Source of the DNA: Bacteroidetes bacterium ADurb.Bin037
GTDB lineage: Bacteria; Bacteroidota; Bacteroidia; Bacteroidales; UBA932
Assembly (NCBI GenBank): GCA_002071175.1
Contig: MWER01000016.1
Span: 124,001-188,000 of the forward strand
Reading direction: 5' to 3'
Length of the DNA stretch: 64,000 nucleotides
The stretch's first letter is position 1. Each line of letters opens with the position of its first letter. Both the position numbers and the translations under genes were made by a program. Below are positions 25,963-35,217 of this stretch, in pieces. Below the pieces are notes generated by a model, which saw only the letters and a list, made by a program, of their open reading frames with translations, was not told the origin of the DNA and searched no databases.

Positions 25963-26724
25963 ATGCTGGCAAAAGAATGGCTTGACAATGTACGCAAACT
26001 CCAAGACAAAATAGAAGAGACACAGACGGAAAATATTTTGAAAGCAGCCACTGTTATGGCAGACAGCATTGAAGCCGGACGGTGGGTGCATACATTCGGT
26101 TGTGGTCATGCCACACTTCCGGTCGAAGAAATGTATCCCCGTATTGGAGGGTTTGTGGGATTTCATCCCCTGATAGAGCAGCCCCTGACTTTTTTTACAA
26201 GAATCACCGGGGAAAGCGGCATACATCAGTTCCTTTTCCTGGAAAGGGCGGAAGGGTATGGAACGGCCATCATGAGTTCCTGGAATTTCGATCCCCGCGA
26301 CACACTTTGGATCTTTTCCCACACGGGGATCAATGCCGTTAATATTGACGTGGCATTGGAGGCAAAAAAACGGGGGATGAAAGTAATCGTTTACGGTTCG
26401 GCTGCAGGGTCGCAGGGAAAGAAACCCCGGCATTCCTGTGGCAAGAACCTGTTCGAACTTGCGGATGTCGTTGTGGATTCCTGTGCTCCCCTGACAGATG
26501 CTTCCGTTACCCTCAAGAACCATTTTGACAAGATCGGTCCGGTTTCAACTATGTGTTTTGTCACTTTGGTCTGGATGACGGTAACCACCTGCGCAGGCAT
26601 ACTTGCAGACAGGGGAGTCCGGTTGCATATTCATCCTTCCCACAATGTTCCCGGCGATACTACTGCCAGGGAAAGACTGGACGGTTGTATAGAAGCCTAC
26701 AAGAAAAGATCGTTTGGATTATAA
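25963..26724 (+). CDS. SIS-domain protein (UPF0309-like phosphosugar-binding)
   Basis: The 253-residue protein has a SIS fold: VHTFGCGHATLPVEEMYPR (about 44-62), the core strand TLWIFSHTGINAVNIDVAL (the loop SHTGIN replaces the common SxSGxT) and KKRGMKVIVYGSAAG. SIS domains bind phosphorylated sugars in isomerases, etherases and sensors. Family members are of the UPF0309 type, with no reaction I can name. Coming third in a ROK-MFS-SIS block, it probably acts on the phosphosugar made by the kinase. Confidence 0.82.
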   Translation: MLAKEWLDNVRKLQDKIEETQTENILKAATVMADSIEAGRWVHTFGCGHATLPVEEMYPRIGGFVGFHPLIEQPLTFFTRITGESGIHQFLFLERAEGYGTAIMSSWNFDPRDTLWIFSHTGINAVNIDVALEAKKRGMKVIVYGSAAGSQGKKPRHSCGKNLFELADVVVDSCAPLTDASVTLKNHFDKIGPVSTMCFVTLVWMTVTTCAGILADRGVRLHIHPSHNVPGDTTARERLDGCIEAYKKRSFGL

Positions 26725-26742
26725 ATTTAATATGGATCGTTT

Positions 26743-27378
26743 ATGAAAAAACTGATTTTAAGTCTGTTGCTGATGATCCTGGTCGTCGGAGCCTACGGGC
26801 AGACCAGAAAACCTGCTTTCAATGATTGGTACAGGAATGAACTGTTCATTGAGCCGTTACGCTTTTTTACAGGAACCTTTGCCATCGGTTTCCAAAGAAA
26901 TTTTTACAATTCTGCCATATCGGTTTCACCTTCAATAACACTTATAGGAGAGTCGATTTTCGGTACTGAAGACAGTTTTTACAGCGAAATGGAAGGATTC
27001 GGGCTGGAAGGTATCTATAAGATTTATTTGGCGCGAATGCCGCGAAAGGCACAGGCCTACCTGGGGCCTTACGTAGCCTACCGCTATTTGAAAGAAAAGA
27101 ACAGAATACCCGATTATATTGAAACACAAGATCTCCCTCCCTTAGGAACTGATTTACATACCCGCTACAATACAATTATGGCGGGGGTGTTGTTCGGGGT
27201 ACATTTCATGTGGGGTCGTTTTACTATGGATATGAATATCGGAGGAGGTGTTCGTTATCCTATGGTGTCAGGATTCCGTACTACATACAAACATACATCT
27301 GTCCCGACCGGTTTTGGGGAATTTGGGTACAAAGGAGTTGTTCCCAGAGGTAACATCACATTGGGTGTAGCCTTTTAG
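26743..27378 (+). CDS. Small outer-membrane beta-barrel protein
   Basis: The 211-residue protein has a signal peptide (MKKLILSLLLMILVVGAYGQ). Eight or so amphipathic strands follow, for example LRFFTGTFAIGFQRNF, AYLGPYVAYRYLKE and FTMDMNIGGGVRYPM, and it ends in ITLGVAF, with the terminal Phe seen in barrel proteins. I do not recognise a named family; DUF3575-like barrels have a similar build. It sits between the SIS gene (18 bp) and dsbD (2 bp) in the same direction. Confidence 0.68.
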   Translation: MKKLILSLLLMILVVGAYGQTRKPAFNDWYRNELFIEPLRFFTGTFAIGFQRNFYNSAISVSPSITLIGESIFGTEDSFYSEMEGFGLEGIYKIYLARMPRKAQAYLGPYVAYRYLKEKNRIPDYIETQDLPPLGTDLHTRYNTIMAGVLFGVHFMWGRFTMDMNIGGGVRYPMVSGFRTTYKHTSVPTGFGEFGYKGVVPRGNITLGVAF

Positions 27379-27380
27379 TT

Positions 27381-29333
27381 ATGCGAAAACTGTTGTTTTT
27401 CTGGCTGGGGATCGTATTATCTTCGGCCGTTTCTTTTGCACAATTCATAGAACAGCCGGCATCCTGGGAGTACAACGTTATCCCTGTTAAGCATAATGAA
27501 TTCGAGATCCGTTTTACGGCTTCCCTGAAAGAGCCCTGGCACATGTACGATCTGGGTCCCTATGAGAACGGGCCACATCCGACACGATTCCTATTCGACC
27601 TGCCCAATGGGGTGTTTCTTGTAGAAGGGATCAGGATGGAATCGCCGCCTGCCAAAGAATACGACCCCCTGTTCGGGATGGATATCGGATCTTTCGGGGG
27701 AACGGGTGTGTTTATTCAAAAAATCAGATCGGAAATCCCTGTCGCAACCGTACATGCTGTTGTCGAATGGCAGGTTTGTGACGGAAGTTCCTGTCTGCCG
27801 CCTGAAGAGGAATCGTTTGAGATAAAGTTGGAAGGGGGTTCCGTGACGGAAGCTGGGATGGTCCGTTCCGTATCTTCGGAAGCATCCGCTTCCCTTTGGG
27901 GAATAATCCTGCAGGCTATTGCATTTGGGCTGGTGGCCTTGTTGACTCCATGTGTCTTCCCCATGGTCCCCATGACTGTTTCGTTCTTTTTACGGGGCGG
28001 TGACAATAAACGCAAAAACCGGCTGAATGCGGCTTTGTACGGTATTTTCATTGTGATGTTTTACACATTGCCCATAGCCGTCATCATAGGAATCACTTAT
28101 TTTACGGGAGGAGCTTCCGTTACTGCAAATATCTTTAATTGGCTGGCCACACACTGGATCCCCAATATCTTATTTTTCATTCTTTTCCTGGTTTTTGCCG
28201 CGTCGTTCTTCGGGGCGTTCGAACTGGTACTGCCTGCTAAATGGACTACAAAAACAGATGCCAAAGCAGATAGGGGAGGGATCCTGGGAATCTTTTTCCT
28301 GGCTCTCACGCTCGTTCTGGTCTCATTCTCCTGCACAGGTCCCATAGTTGGGGCGGTTTTGATCAAATCCACCCAGGGGGCTGTATGGGAACCCATACTT
28401 ACCATGTTCGCTTTTTCGACTGCTTTTGCCTTGCCGTTTACCATTCTGGCATTTATACCGTCTTTGCTCCAGCGTCTTCCCAAGTCGGGAGGGTGGCTTA
28501 ATTCGGTAAAGGTCGTGCTGGGATTCATAGTACTGGCTTTCTCCCTCAAATTCCTGAGCACTGCAGACCAGATCTATCAGTGGAAGCTACTCGGTCGTGA
28601 GATCTACCTTGCTTTGTGGATAGTCATTTTCTCCCTTTTGGGTTTTTATCTTTTAGGCAAGATCCGGTTCCGTCACGACACACCATCGGAACATATAGGC
28701 GTCTTCCGCTTTACCCTGGCCATTGCTGTTTTTTCCTTTGTCGTTTACATGATCCCGGGAATGTGGGGTGCCCCATTGAAAGCCATATCGGGCTACGTGC
28801 CGCCTCTCAGTACCCAGGAATTCGTTATGGGCGGGCCTTCTGCCGCACCTGTTCCCGTACGGAATACTTCCGATAGAAAATATGGGGACCTTTTTACTCT
28901 GCCTTACGGTCTGGAAGGATTCTTTCATTACGGTCAGGCTTTGGAATATGCCCGTCAGAACAATAAACCGGTACTCCTTGAGTTTACGGGACTGGGTTGT
29001 GTCAATTGCAAGGAAATGGAAGCAAGGGTATGGAGCGATCAGCGGGTACGGGAGCTGTTAAAAGAGAAATACGTGATCCTTGCCCTTTATGCTGATGCAA
29101 AGAATCAGGCGGATCAAAGCGATTGGGTGGTCGATGAGCGCGGACGGGAATTGCGTACCCTGGGCAGGATCAATTCCTGGTTTGTACGGACCCGCTACCA
29201 GGTTAATGCGCAACCTACTTATATTATCCTGAATAGGGAAGGCGATCCTTTACTCCCTCCCCGCACCTATGATCTGGATGTTGACCAATACGTAAGGTTT
29301 TTGCAGGAAGGACTGAAAACCTACCATAAATAA
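27381..29333 (+). CDS. dsbD: Thiol:disulfide interchange protein DsbD
   Basis: DsbD carries electrons from cytoplasmic thioredoxin to periplasmic thiol proteins. All three modules are present in 650 residues. The periplasmic alpha domain has Cys133/Cys138 (QVCDGSSCLP). The eight-helix membrane domain has Cys191 (LTPCVFPMVPMT) and Cys318 (VSFSCTGPIVG). The C-terminal thioredoxin-like domain has Cys540-V-N-Cys543. A 20-residue signal peptide precedes the alpha domain. It is 2 bp downstream of the barrel gene and 6 bp upstream of an AGCS symporter. Confidence 0.94.
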   Translation: MRKLLFFWLGIVLSSAVSFAQFIEQPASWEYNVIPVKHNEFEIRFTASLKEPWHMYDLGPYENGPHPTRFLFDLPNGVFLVEGIRMESPPAKEYDPLFGMDIGSFGGTGVFIQKIRSEIPVATVHAVVEWQVCDGSSCLPPEEESFEIKLEGGSVTEAGMVRSVSSEASASLWGIILQAIAFGLVALLTPCVFPMVPMTVSFFLRGGDNKRKNRLNAALYGIFIVMFYTLPIAVIIGITYFTGGASVTANIFNWLATHWIPNILFFILFLVFAASFFGAFELVLPAKWTTKTDAKADRGGILGIFFLALTLVLVSFSCTGPIVGAVLIKSTQGAVWEPILTMFAFSTAFALPFTILAFIPSLLQRLPKSGGWLNSVKVVLGFIVLAFSLKFLSTADQIYQWKLLGREIYLALWIVIFSLLGFYLLGKIRFRHDTPSEHIGVFRFTLAIAVFSFVVYMIPGMWGAPLKAISGYVPPLSTQEFVMGGPSAAPVPVRNTSDRKYGDLFTLPYGLEGFFHYGQALEYARQNNKPVLLEFTGLGCVNCKEMEARVWSDQRVRELLKEKYVILALYADAKNQADQSDWVVDERGRELRTLGRINSWFVRTRYQVNAQPTYIILNREGDPLLPPRTYDLDVDQYVRFLQEGLKTYHK

Positions 29334-29339
29334 TGTATT

Positions 29340-30698
29340 ATGCAAGATATACAACTGTTTTTTAACAAGCTTAGCGGTTTGTTATGGGGTTGGCCTATGA
29401 TAATCGCTTTGCTGGGGACGCATGTTTTTTTGACTATCCGGCTAAAATTCCCGCAACGGAAGGTATTTAAGGGTATTGCCCTGTCTGTGAAAAGTGATGG
29501 GGATTCCAAAGGAGATGTAAGCCAGTTCGGAGCCTTGGCGACAGCCCTGGCTGCTACCATAGGTACGGGCAATATCATAGGTGTCGCAACAGCTGTCTCG
29601 CTTGGCGGACCGGGTGCTGTTCTGTGGTGCTGGCTGAGCGGTGTATTCGGAATAGCTACTAAATATGCGGAAGGATTGCTGGCCGTTAAGTACCGGGTAA
29701 AAACATCGGACGGGACAATGCTGGGCGGTCCCATGTATGCCCTGGAACGCGGACTTGGGATGAAGTGGCTGGCTGTTTTGTTTTGTGTTTTTACCATTCT
29801 TGCGGCCCTGGGGATCGGTTGTTCGGTCCAGTCAAATTCCATTTCCACTATGCTTAAGGAAACGTATAATGTTTCCCAGTATCTATCCGGTAGTATTATT
29901 GCCGTTCTGGTGGCCCTGGTCATTTTTTTCGGTATAAAAGGGATAGCCAGGGTATGCGGATTCCTGGTTCCTTTTATGGCATTTTTCTATGTTGTGGGCT
30001 GTATTACGCTCCTTATCATGAACGCCCCATACTTGGGCAAGGCCATGACTCTGATCTTCAAATCGGCCTTTTCCGTCCAATCTATCGGAGGCGGTATGGT
30101 GGGGGGAGGTCTTATGATAGCCATGCGTTACGGGATTGCCAGGGGACTTTTCTCCAACGAATCGGGAATGGGTTCGGCTCCCATAGTGGCTGCTGCCGCA
30201 AAAACAAAGAATTCGGTAAGACAGGCCCTTGTATCGGCCACAGGGACTTTCTGGGACACTGTCGTTATTTGTGCCCTGACCGGGCTGGTTTTGGTGACCA
30301 GTATTATCAGGTATCCCGATATTAATTATTCAGATGGTGCCCTGCTAACAAAAATGGCCTTTAGCAAGATCTCATTTTTTGGACCTCTAATTCTTTCTGT
30401 AGGGCTTATTACATTTGCTTTTTCGACCATTCTGGGCTGGTCTTATTACGCAGAAAAGGCCATTGAATACCTTGGAGGGAAAAAGGCTATCCTATATTAC
30501 AGGGTGCTATGGGTTGCTGCCGTATTCCTGGGTTCAGTCGTCAATCTTTCCATGGTATGGGACCTTGCCGATTCCATGAATGCGCTTATGGCCATCCCCA
30601 ACCTGATATCCCTGTTGCTTTTGACCGGTGTCTTGGTACGCGAAACGAATAAGTATCTGTGGAGCGGGAAACTGGAAGGCTATGAGCCAGATGTTTAA
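29340..30698 (+). CDS. Sodium:alanine/glycine symporter (AGCS family)
   Basis: The 452-residue integral membrane protein carries the AGCS signatures GTGNIIGVATAVSLGGPGAV, GVFGIATKYAEGLLAVKYR, GGPMYALERGLG and RGLFSNESGMGSAPIVAAA. About ten or eleven membrane helices are expected. It should import alanine or glycine with Na+; the exact amino acid is not visible. It is the last gene of the run that starts at pncB, and its stop is 2 bp from that of the convergent PorV-like gene. Confidence 0.93.
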   Translation: MQDIQLFFNKLSGLLWGWPMIIALLGTHVFLTIRLKFPQRKVFKGIALSVKSDGDSKGDVSQFGALATALAATIGTGNIIGVATAVSLGGPGAVLWCWLSGVFGIATKYAEGLLAVKYRVKTSDGTMLGGPMYALERGLGMKWLAVLFCVFTILAALGIGCSVQSNSISTMLKETYNVSQYLSGSIIAVLVALVIFFGIKGIARVCGFLVPFMAFFYVVGCITLLIMNAPYLGKAMTLIFKSAFSVQSIGGGMVGGGLMIAMRYGIARGLFSNESGMGSAPIVAAAAKTKNSVRQALVSATGTFWDTVVICALTGLVLVTSIIRYPDINYSDGALLTKMAFSKISFFGPLILSVGLITFAFSTILGWSYYAEKAIEYLGGKKAILYYRVLWVAAVFLGSVVNLSMVWDLADSMNALMAIPNLISLLLLTGVLVRETNKYLWSGKLEGYEPDV

Positions 30699-30700
30699 GC

Positions 30701-31621
30701 CTAAAACATCCATTCCAGACCTATGCTGAAACTGTTTGAAACAAGGGACTCCTTTTGTCCCAGCAGATAGGCTGCATTCAAGGTCAGGTGACGGTAACTG
30801 AAACCGATACCTGTACTTAAATGGGGCGGTATCCCTTTTTCTGGATTGCCGTAATGGCCCCCCAGGCGAACCGACACCATCTTGTTAAACAGGTATTCTA
30901 ATCCGATACCGGCAGTTATGCCTGAATTATTAATCAGATAACCGCCCTGTGCTGCGGCGCTTAATTGATGTTTTTCCCCTATATGGAATCCGTAACCGAC
31001 CCCTAATCTGATCTGTGCCGGGAGGGTATACGGTCCGTAGCCGTAATCGATTTTGGATCCCAAATTAGCAGCGGAAAGACCGATCGAAAGATTCCCCGTG
31101 TTATACATCAGTCCCAGATCGGCGGCAAAAGCACCGCCTGATGCATCGGGGCTGATTTTTGAAACGACATAACGAAGGGTAACGGCTGTGGAAAAACTTT
31201 TTGAGATCTTAAAAGCATAACCCAGATCAAAAGAGATCTCCGTAGGTTTGTAGGTCCCTGTGATGCTCCCCTGTTCATTGGTTATGTTGTATGGGGAATA
31301 TAGCGAAAAACGTGATCCCAACAGGAATGCACCTCTTTTTCCTATTTTAAAAAAACCGGACAGATTGACCAGATTACTTCTACCGCTACCCGGTTGCCAC
31401 ATGGCGTAAGAAGCGGCCAATGCAGCCTTAAAATCCGAAAATGCAGCAGCAGAATTGTTATTATATATTGAAAAAGCACTGGCGGGTGCGATTACCCCCG
31501 TACTTCCCATTGAGAGAGTTCTGGCGTCGGTTGGTACTGTCAGGAATTGGGCCGCTTGTCCGTATAAAGATCCTGAGGCCGTCAGTATAGATACAATAAA
31601 ACAGATATATATATGTTTCAT
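30701..31621 (-). CDS. PorV/PorQ-like outer-membrane barrel (type IX secretion associated)
   Basis: The 306-residue protein has a signal peptide (to GSLYGQ). The PorV/PorQ family opening follows: AAQFLTVPTDARTLSMGSTG, then ASAFSIYNNNSAAAF. A FadL-like barrel follows, with repeated Gly-aromatic strands to the end, GLEWMF. PorV shuttles type IX secretion cargo by binding its C-terminal domain; PorQ is a related component. Which of the two this is, or a separate paralogue, cannot be said. It lies 6 bp downstream of a subtilisin carrying a T9SS C-terminal domain, so a dedicated carrier role is an attractive inference. Confidence 0.75.
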   Translation of the reverse strand: MKHIYICFIVSILTASGSLYGQAAQFLTVPTDARTLSMGSTGVIAPASAFSIYNNNSAAAFSDFKAALAASYAMWQPGSGRSNLVNLSGFFKIGKRGAFLLGSRFSLYSPYNITNEQGSITGTYKPTEISFDLGYAFKISKSFSTAVTLRYVVSKISPDASGGAFAADLGLMYNTGNLSIGLSAANLGSKIDYGYGPYTLPAQIRLGVGYGFHIGEKHQLSAAAQGGYLINNSGITAGIGLEYLFNKMVSVRLGGHYGNPEKGIPPHLSTGIGFSYRHLTLNAAYLLGQKESLVSNSFSIGLEWMF

Positions 31622-31627
31622 GACACT

Positions 31628-34225
31628 TTATAATTTCACAATGTTTCTGGTTATTATTTGTCCTTTGAGGTTTATGGTGACTGCATACACTCCTCCGCTA
31701 AAGGCACTCATATCTATCCGGGCCGGATTGAACGGAGTTATGGTTACAGTCTCTTTATAAACCCGGGCTCCGGAAGAAGAGGTTATGGCGATATCTGCTT
31801 CGGTTTCCTGACCGGTCCTGACATTGAGTATATTTGTTACGGGATTGGGGTACAGGTCAACCTGCTGCTTCCCGTCACGGGTAAGTACCAACAGTTGACA
31901 GCTGCAACTGGTTCCCAATGCGTCCGTCGCAGTCACGGTCATTGTCGTCATCCCATATTTTTTCCCGGTAATGTTAAGGAAACCGTCACTGATAACAGCC
32001 GACGCAAACCCTTCGGGAGCGAACGTGTAACTATAGTTTAAGGGTTCATCATCATCATCTATGAAATAATCGATCAGTTTTAATGTTTTGCCGGCGCCGG
32101 TCCTATCCAGATAAACGTTATTGGGAGTTGCCAACAATCTTGGAGGTGTATTGGGAAGGATCTTGTAGGTAAAGGATTGTTGCGTTGTTCCGCCGTACGG
32201 GTCTGTGACACGTAGAATTCCTGAATAATCGCCTGCCTGGGCCAGTTTCCCGTCAATGGAAACGGTAACCAGATCGTTTTTAAGACTGAAAGTGGCGGCT
32301 TTCGATCCGGCATCCAGATTTACCGACAGGGTATGGCCATCGGGATCCGAAATCTTAAACTCCAGCGTTTTGGTCTCATGGGCTTTTAAAGTCACAGAAG
32401 TCCCATTCATAGGTTCTATGACGGGATCGTTGTTTTTTTCAGTCAGGACCGTTATGACATCGGAAGGTTCTGCATAATTTCCTGCAAAATCATATGCCTG
32501 AACAGTAAAGCGATAGGTGGTGTTAAAATCAAAACCCGTAAGTTGCAAAGAGACGGTTTCTCCGGCTTCTTTATTAGCCGTTAGCGCATTTGAGGTATAA
32601 AGGCTGTCACCGGCGGCTGTAGCCGTCAGGACCCTGTACCCGTAAGCTTTTGTGTCGTCTTTGTCTTCCGGGACTATCCAGTGTAAAGTAATATTATTCG
32701 ATTGTACAGACGCATATACTTGGGTAACACGTTCGGGAGCTATCTTGCTCAGGGATGCGATCGATGCAAACGCATCTACGACCCCACTTCCCATGGAACC
32801 TCTATATTGTGGAAAATGGCTGAAAATGACAGGGGATGCATTTTCCGTCAAGATCCTCTTTAGTTCGTCGCTTGTGAAACCCTGTTTTCCTGCATGTGAT
32901 ACGACCAGGGCCGCTACGCCTGATACTTGCGGACATGCCATGGATGTCCCCTGCATAAAGCCGTATTGACCACCGCGTATGGTGCTGTAGATCTGACCCA
33001 TTGAATAGTAGAAATCCCCGCCCGGGGCACTTATGCCAATCCAGTTGCCGTAATTGGAATAGTAAGCTTTTTTATAATCCGGAGCTATAGAGGCAACGGA
33101 AAGGACTTTTTCGTACATGGCAGGGTAGGATGCTGTAGTATTATTGTTACCGGCAGCAAAGACTACTAGTCCGCCGGCCATGGGACCTGTCTGGTTACCG
33201 TTTTCGTCATAGCCCGCATACTTTATAAAGTAATCAATGGCTTCTTTGGTAACCTGGGGTATATTGTTAATATCGCCGTAGCCCCAACTGTTCTGGCATA
33301 TGACTGCTCCATTGTCTGCCGCGTATTTGATGGCACCGGCTTCATTTCCTATACTGTTGTACTCATCCATTATTTGACATATCATAAGCCGTACCCCCGG
33401 CTCTGTCCCGTCCCCTCCGGCAATTCCGCAAACTCCTGTATTGTTGTTATTTGTAGCTGCGATAATGCCGGCTACGTGTGTGCCGTGATTTTCGGCCCTG
33501 ATGAACGCCGTTTGGGTGATGAAATTGGCCCCGTGCAGATCGTCAATAATACCGTTGTTGTCATCATCCACGCCTTCTACTCCATCCTTCTCTGCCTGGT
33601 TGATCCATAAATTATTCACCAGATCAGGGTGGGTAATGTCAACTCCCGTATCAACTATAGCAACGATAACCTGCTCTTTACCGGTCGTGTAGTACTTCCA
33701 AACGTCCATAACGTTGACATCAGCTCCCGGTACAAATTCGGAACTTATTGATCCGTCGTTATACAGGTGCCATTGTTTTGGCAAATAAGGATCATTAAAC
33801 GGGTATGTGTAGGAAGATTCCTCCTGGGGCCTCTTCCTGGGAATATACTCAACCCATTGCACCCCTTCAAGTTCCGACAGATTGACAGCCGTTTTAGTTA
33901 TTGGCAATTCTTCACTAAAAGTGACCGTATACCATAAATGTAAGCCTGATTTGCGGGTCCGGTCCTCGAATTTTCCTCCTTCGGGAAAAACCCGGCTGAC
34001 AGAACGGATATTAAGACCGGCAAAAACCTGATCTGTAAATGATGTTGAATGATTTAACAGTTCTGCCGTCTGATCTGTTACTTTAATTCGGGCAATGCCG
34101 GGATAGACATTAGAGGTATCTTTCAGATGCTTCAGTTTCTGATTGACCGGAGGATAACCTGAATTTTTTTCACATCCTGAAAAAAGGATCCCGATCATCA
34201 ATAGCCAATAAAACGTTTTTTTCAT
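31628..34225 (-). CDS. Subtilisin-like S8 peptidase with Fn3 and T9SS sorting domain
   Basis: The 865-residue protein begins with a lipoprotein-type signal (GILFSGC, Cys18). After a propeptide-like region the S8 domain has Asp192 (AIVDTGVDITHPD), His247 (ENHGTHVAGIIAA) and Ser428 (GTSMACPQVSG). An Fn3 domain follows (about 495-600), then two cadherin/Ig-like modules with YxDxxG-type spacing. The C-terminal T9SS type A domain (about 790-865) has VDLYPNPVTNILNV and GGVYAVTI. It is therefore exported and displayed by type IX secretion. A lipobox plus a T9SS domain on one protein is uncommon. It has its own promoter and precedes a PorV-like gene by 6 bp. Confidence 0.92.
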   Translation of the reverse strand: MKKTFYWLLMIGILFSGCEKNSGYPPVNQKLKHLKDTSNVYPGIARIKVTDQTAELLNHSTSFTDQVFAGLNIRSVSRVFPEGGKFEDRTRKSGLHLWYTVTFSEELPITKTAVNLSELEGVQWVEYIPRKRPQEESSYTYPFNDPYLPKQWHLYNDGSISSEFVPGADVNVMDVWKYYTTGKEQVIVAIVDTGVDITHPDLVNNLWINQAEKDGVEGVDDDNNGIIDDLHGANFITQTAFIRAENHGTHVAGIIAATNNNNTGVCGIAGGDGTEPGVRLMICQIMDEYNSIGNEAGAIKYAADNGAVICQNSWGYGDINNIPQVTKEAIDYFIKYAGYDENGNQTGPMAGGLVVFAAGNNNTTASYPAMYEKVLSVASIAPDYKKAYYSNYGNWIGISAPGGDFYYSMGQIYSTIRGGQYGFMQGTSMACPQVSGVAALVVSHAGKQGFTSDELKRILTENASPVIFSHFPQYRGSMGSGVVDAFASIASLSKIAPERVTQVYASVQSNNITLHWIVPEDKDDTKAYGYRVLTATAAGDSLYTSNALTANKEAGETVSLQLTGFDFNTTYRFTVQAYDFAGNYAEPSDVITVLTEKNNDPVIEPMNGTSVTLKAHETKTLEFKISDPDGHTLSVNLDAGSKAATFSLKNDLVTVSIDGKLAQAGDYSGILRVTDPYGGTTQQSFTYKILPNTPPRLLATPNNVYLDRTGAGKTLKLIDYFIDDDDEPLNYSYTFAPEGFASAVISDGFLNITGKKYGMTTMTVTATDALGTSCSCQLLVLTRDGKQQVDLYPNPVTNILNVRTGQETEADIAITSSSGARVYKETVTITPFNPARIDMSAFSGGVYAVTINLKGQIITRNIVKL

Positions 34226-34243
34226 AGGAAATTATTTTACGAT

Positions 34244-34252
34244 GCAAAGATA
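34244..34252 (-). promoter_or_regulatory. -7 box of the S8 peptidase gene
   Basis: TATCTTTGC on the minus strand directly follows the T-run of the upstream terminator; leader about 16 nt to the ATG at 34225. Confidence 0.6.
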
Positions 34253-34283
34253 AAAAAAAGCCCCTTTTTCAAGAGGCTTTTCT
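34252..34283 (-). terminator. Terminator of the susC-susD-lipoprotein operon
   Basis: Read on the minus strand, AAAAGCC/GGCTTTT form the stem (34256-34262 with 34275-34281). An inner CTT/AAG pair and a 4-nt loop complete it, and eight T residues follow. It lies 22 bp after the lipoprotein stop. Confidence 0.8.
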
Positions 34284-34304
34284 AAAATAGAGGATTATGC
34301 AAGA

Positions 34305-35195
34305 CTATTCAAAAAGGATTTTGCTCAGATCCGGTCCGCCGGGTAATGAAACAAAGGAGTACAAATCAGAATTCTGCCATCCACCCAATCCGTCAATGTA
34401 AATGGCGGGACGTAAACGGACTACTTTCTCCTGTATAAACTGGCTTTTTAGATCATGCTCCGCCAGGGATGCAGCTAATGCAGAGGGATAATAGTGTTTG
34501 ATAACGGACCCTGCATCACCTTGATACAGTAGGCCTGCAAACCAGTTTGTATCCCATTTAACATGCTTTTCATCATCAATTACCCAAAATTCAATATAGG
34601 CACTTTGGGTTCCTCCGATCCATCCTTCCCACTCAGCCTCAAGGAGCAATTCTTTTGTATAGGGCTGCATTACCCTATAACGTTCAAAGCCATCTGCTTT
34701 AAGGATTTCTACACTGGGTATGCTGTACAGCACCCAGGAATCCCAGAATTGTCCCTTACCCAATGAGATCCAATTGTAGGCAAGGTTCACTCTCATGTTA
34801 ATTTCTTTGACCCCTCCTACAGAAACATCTTCATCAGATATGGTTAACTTAAGGTTGTAGGTTATTCCAATGACCGCTTCTTTTGTAAGGGATATCTGGA
34901 GGTCTGCAGTTCCTTCGCCGTTTTCAAAAGTCAGGGAAGAAGGAATTGAAAATACGCCGGCTGCAGAAGCAGTAGCAGCAATGTTCACAGTGGCTGAACC
35001 TTCTCTGGTAGTCCGGAAAACCTTTATGGAAAACACGGGATTGGTAGCCGGAAGCGTGAAATTAGTGGCTTTTGCTATAAACGAATATCCTGCGGAATCC
35101 GGGGTATAGGTCACGTTGATTTTTTCTGTGTTGCATGATGCCAGAAGCACAGCAGACAGAGAAACTACGGCAAATATATTAAGTAATTTTTTCAT
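34305..35195 (-). CDS. SusC/D-associated lipoprotein (candidate surface ligand-binding protein)
   Basis: The 296-residue product has a lipobox (VLLASC, Cys20). Its first half looks like a Calx-beta or DUF-type beta-sandwich (ATVNIAATASAAGVFSIPSS, then GEGTADLQISLTK). The second half is unique, rich in Trp and Tyr (LAYNWISLGKGQFWDSWVLY, EAEWEGWIGGTQSAYIEFW). Third genes of SusC/D operons often encode surface glycan-binding or auxiliary lipoproteins; this one fits by position. No ligand can be named. It starts 22 bp after susD and ends just before the terminator. Confidence 0.72.
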   Translation of the reverse strand: MKKLLNIFAVVSLSAVLLASCNTEKINVTYTPDSAGYSFIAKATNFTLPATNPVFSIKVFRTTREGSATVNIAATASAAGVFSIPSSLTFENGEGTADLQISLTKEAVIGITYNLKLTISDEDVSVGGVKEINMRVNLAYNWISLGKGQFWDSWVLYSIPSVEILKADGFERYRVMQPYTKELLLEAEWEGWIGGTQSAYIEFWVIDDEKHVKWDTNWFAGLLYQGDAGSVIKHYYPSALAASLAEHDLKSQFIQEKVVRLRPAIYIDGLGGWQNSDLYSFVSLPGGPDLSKILFE

Positions 35196-35217
35196 AATAA
35201 TTTATTTATGCTTTCAA

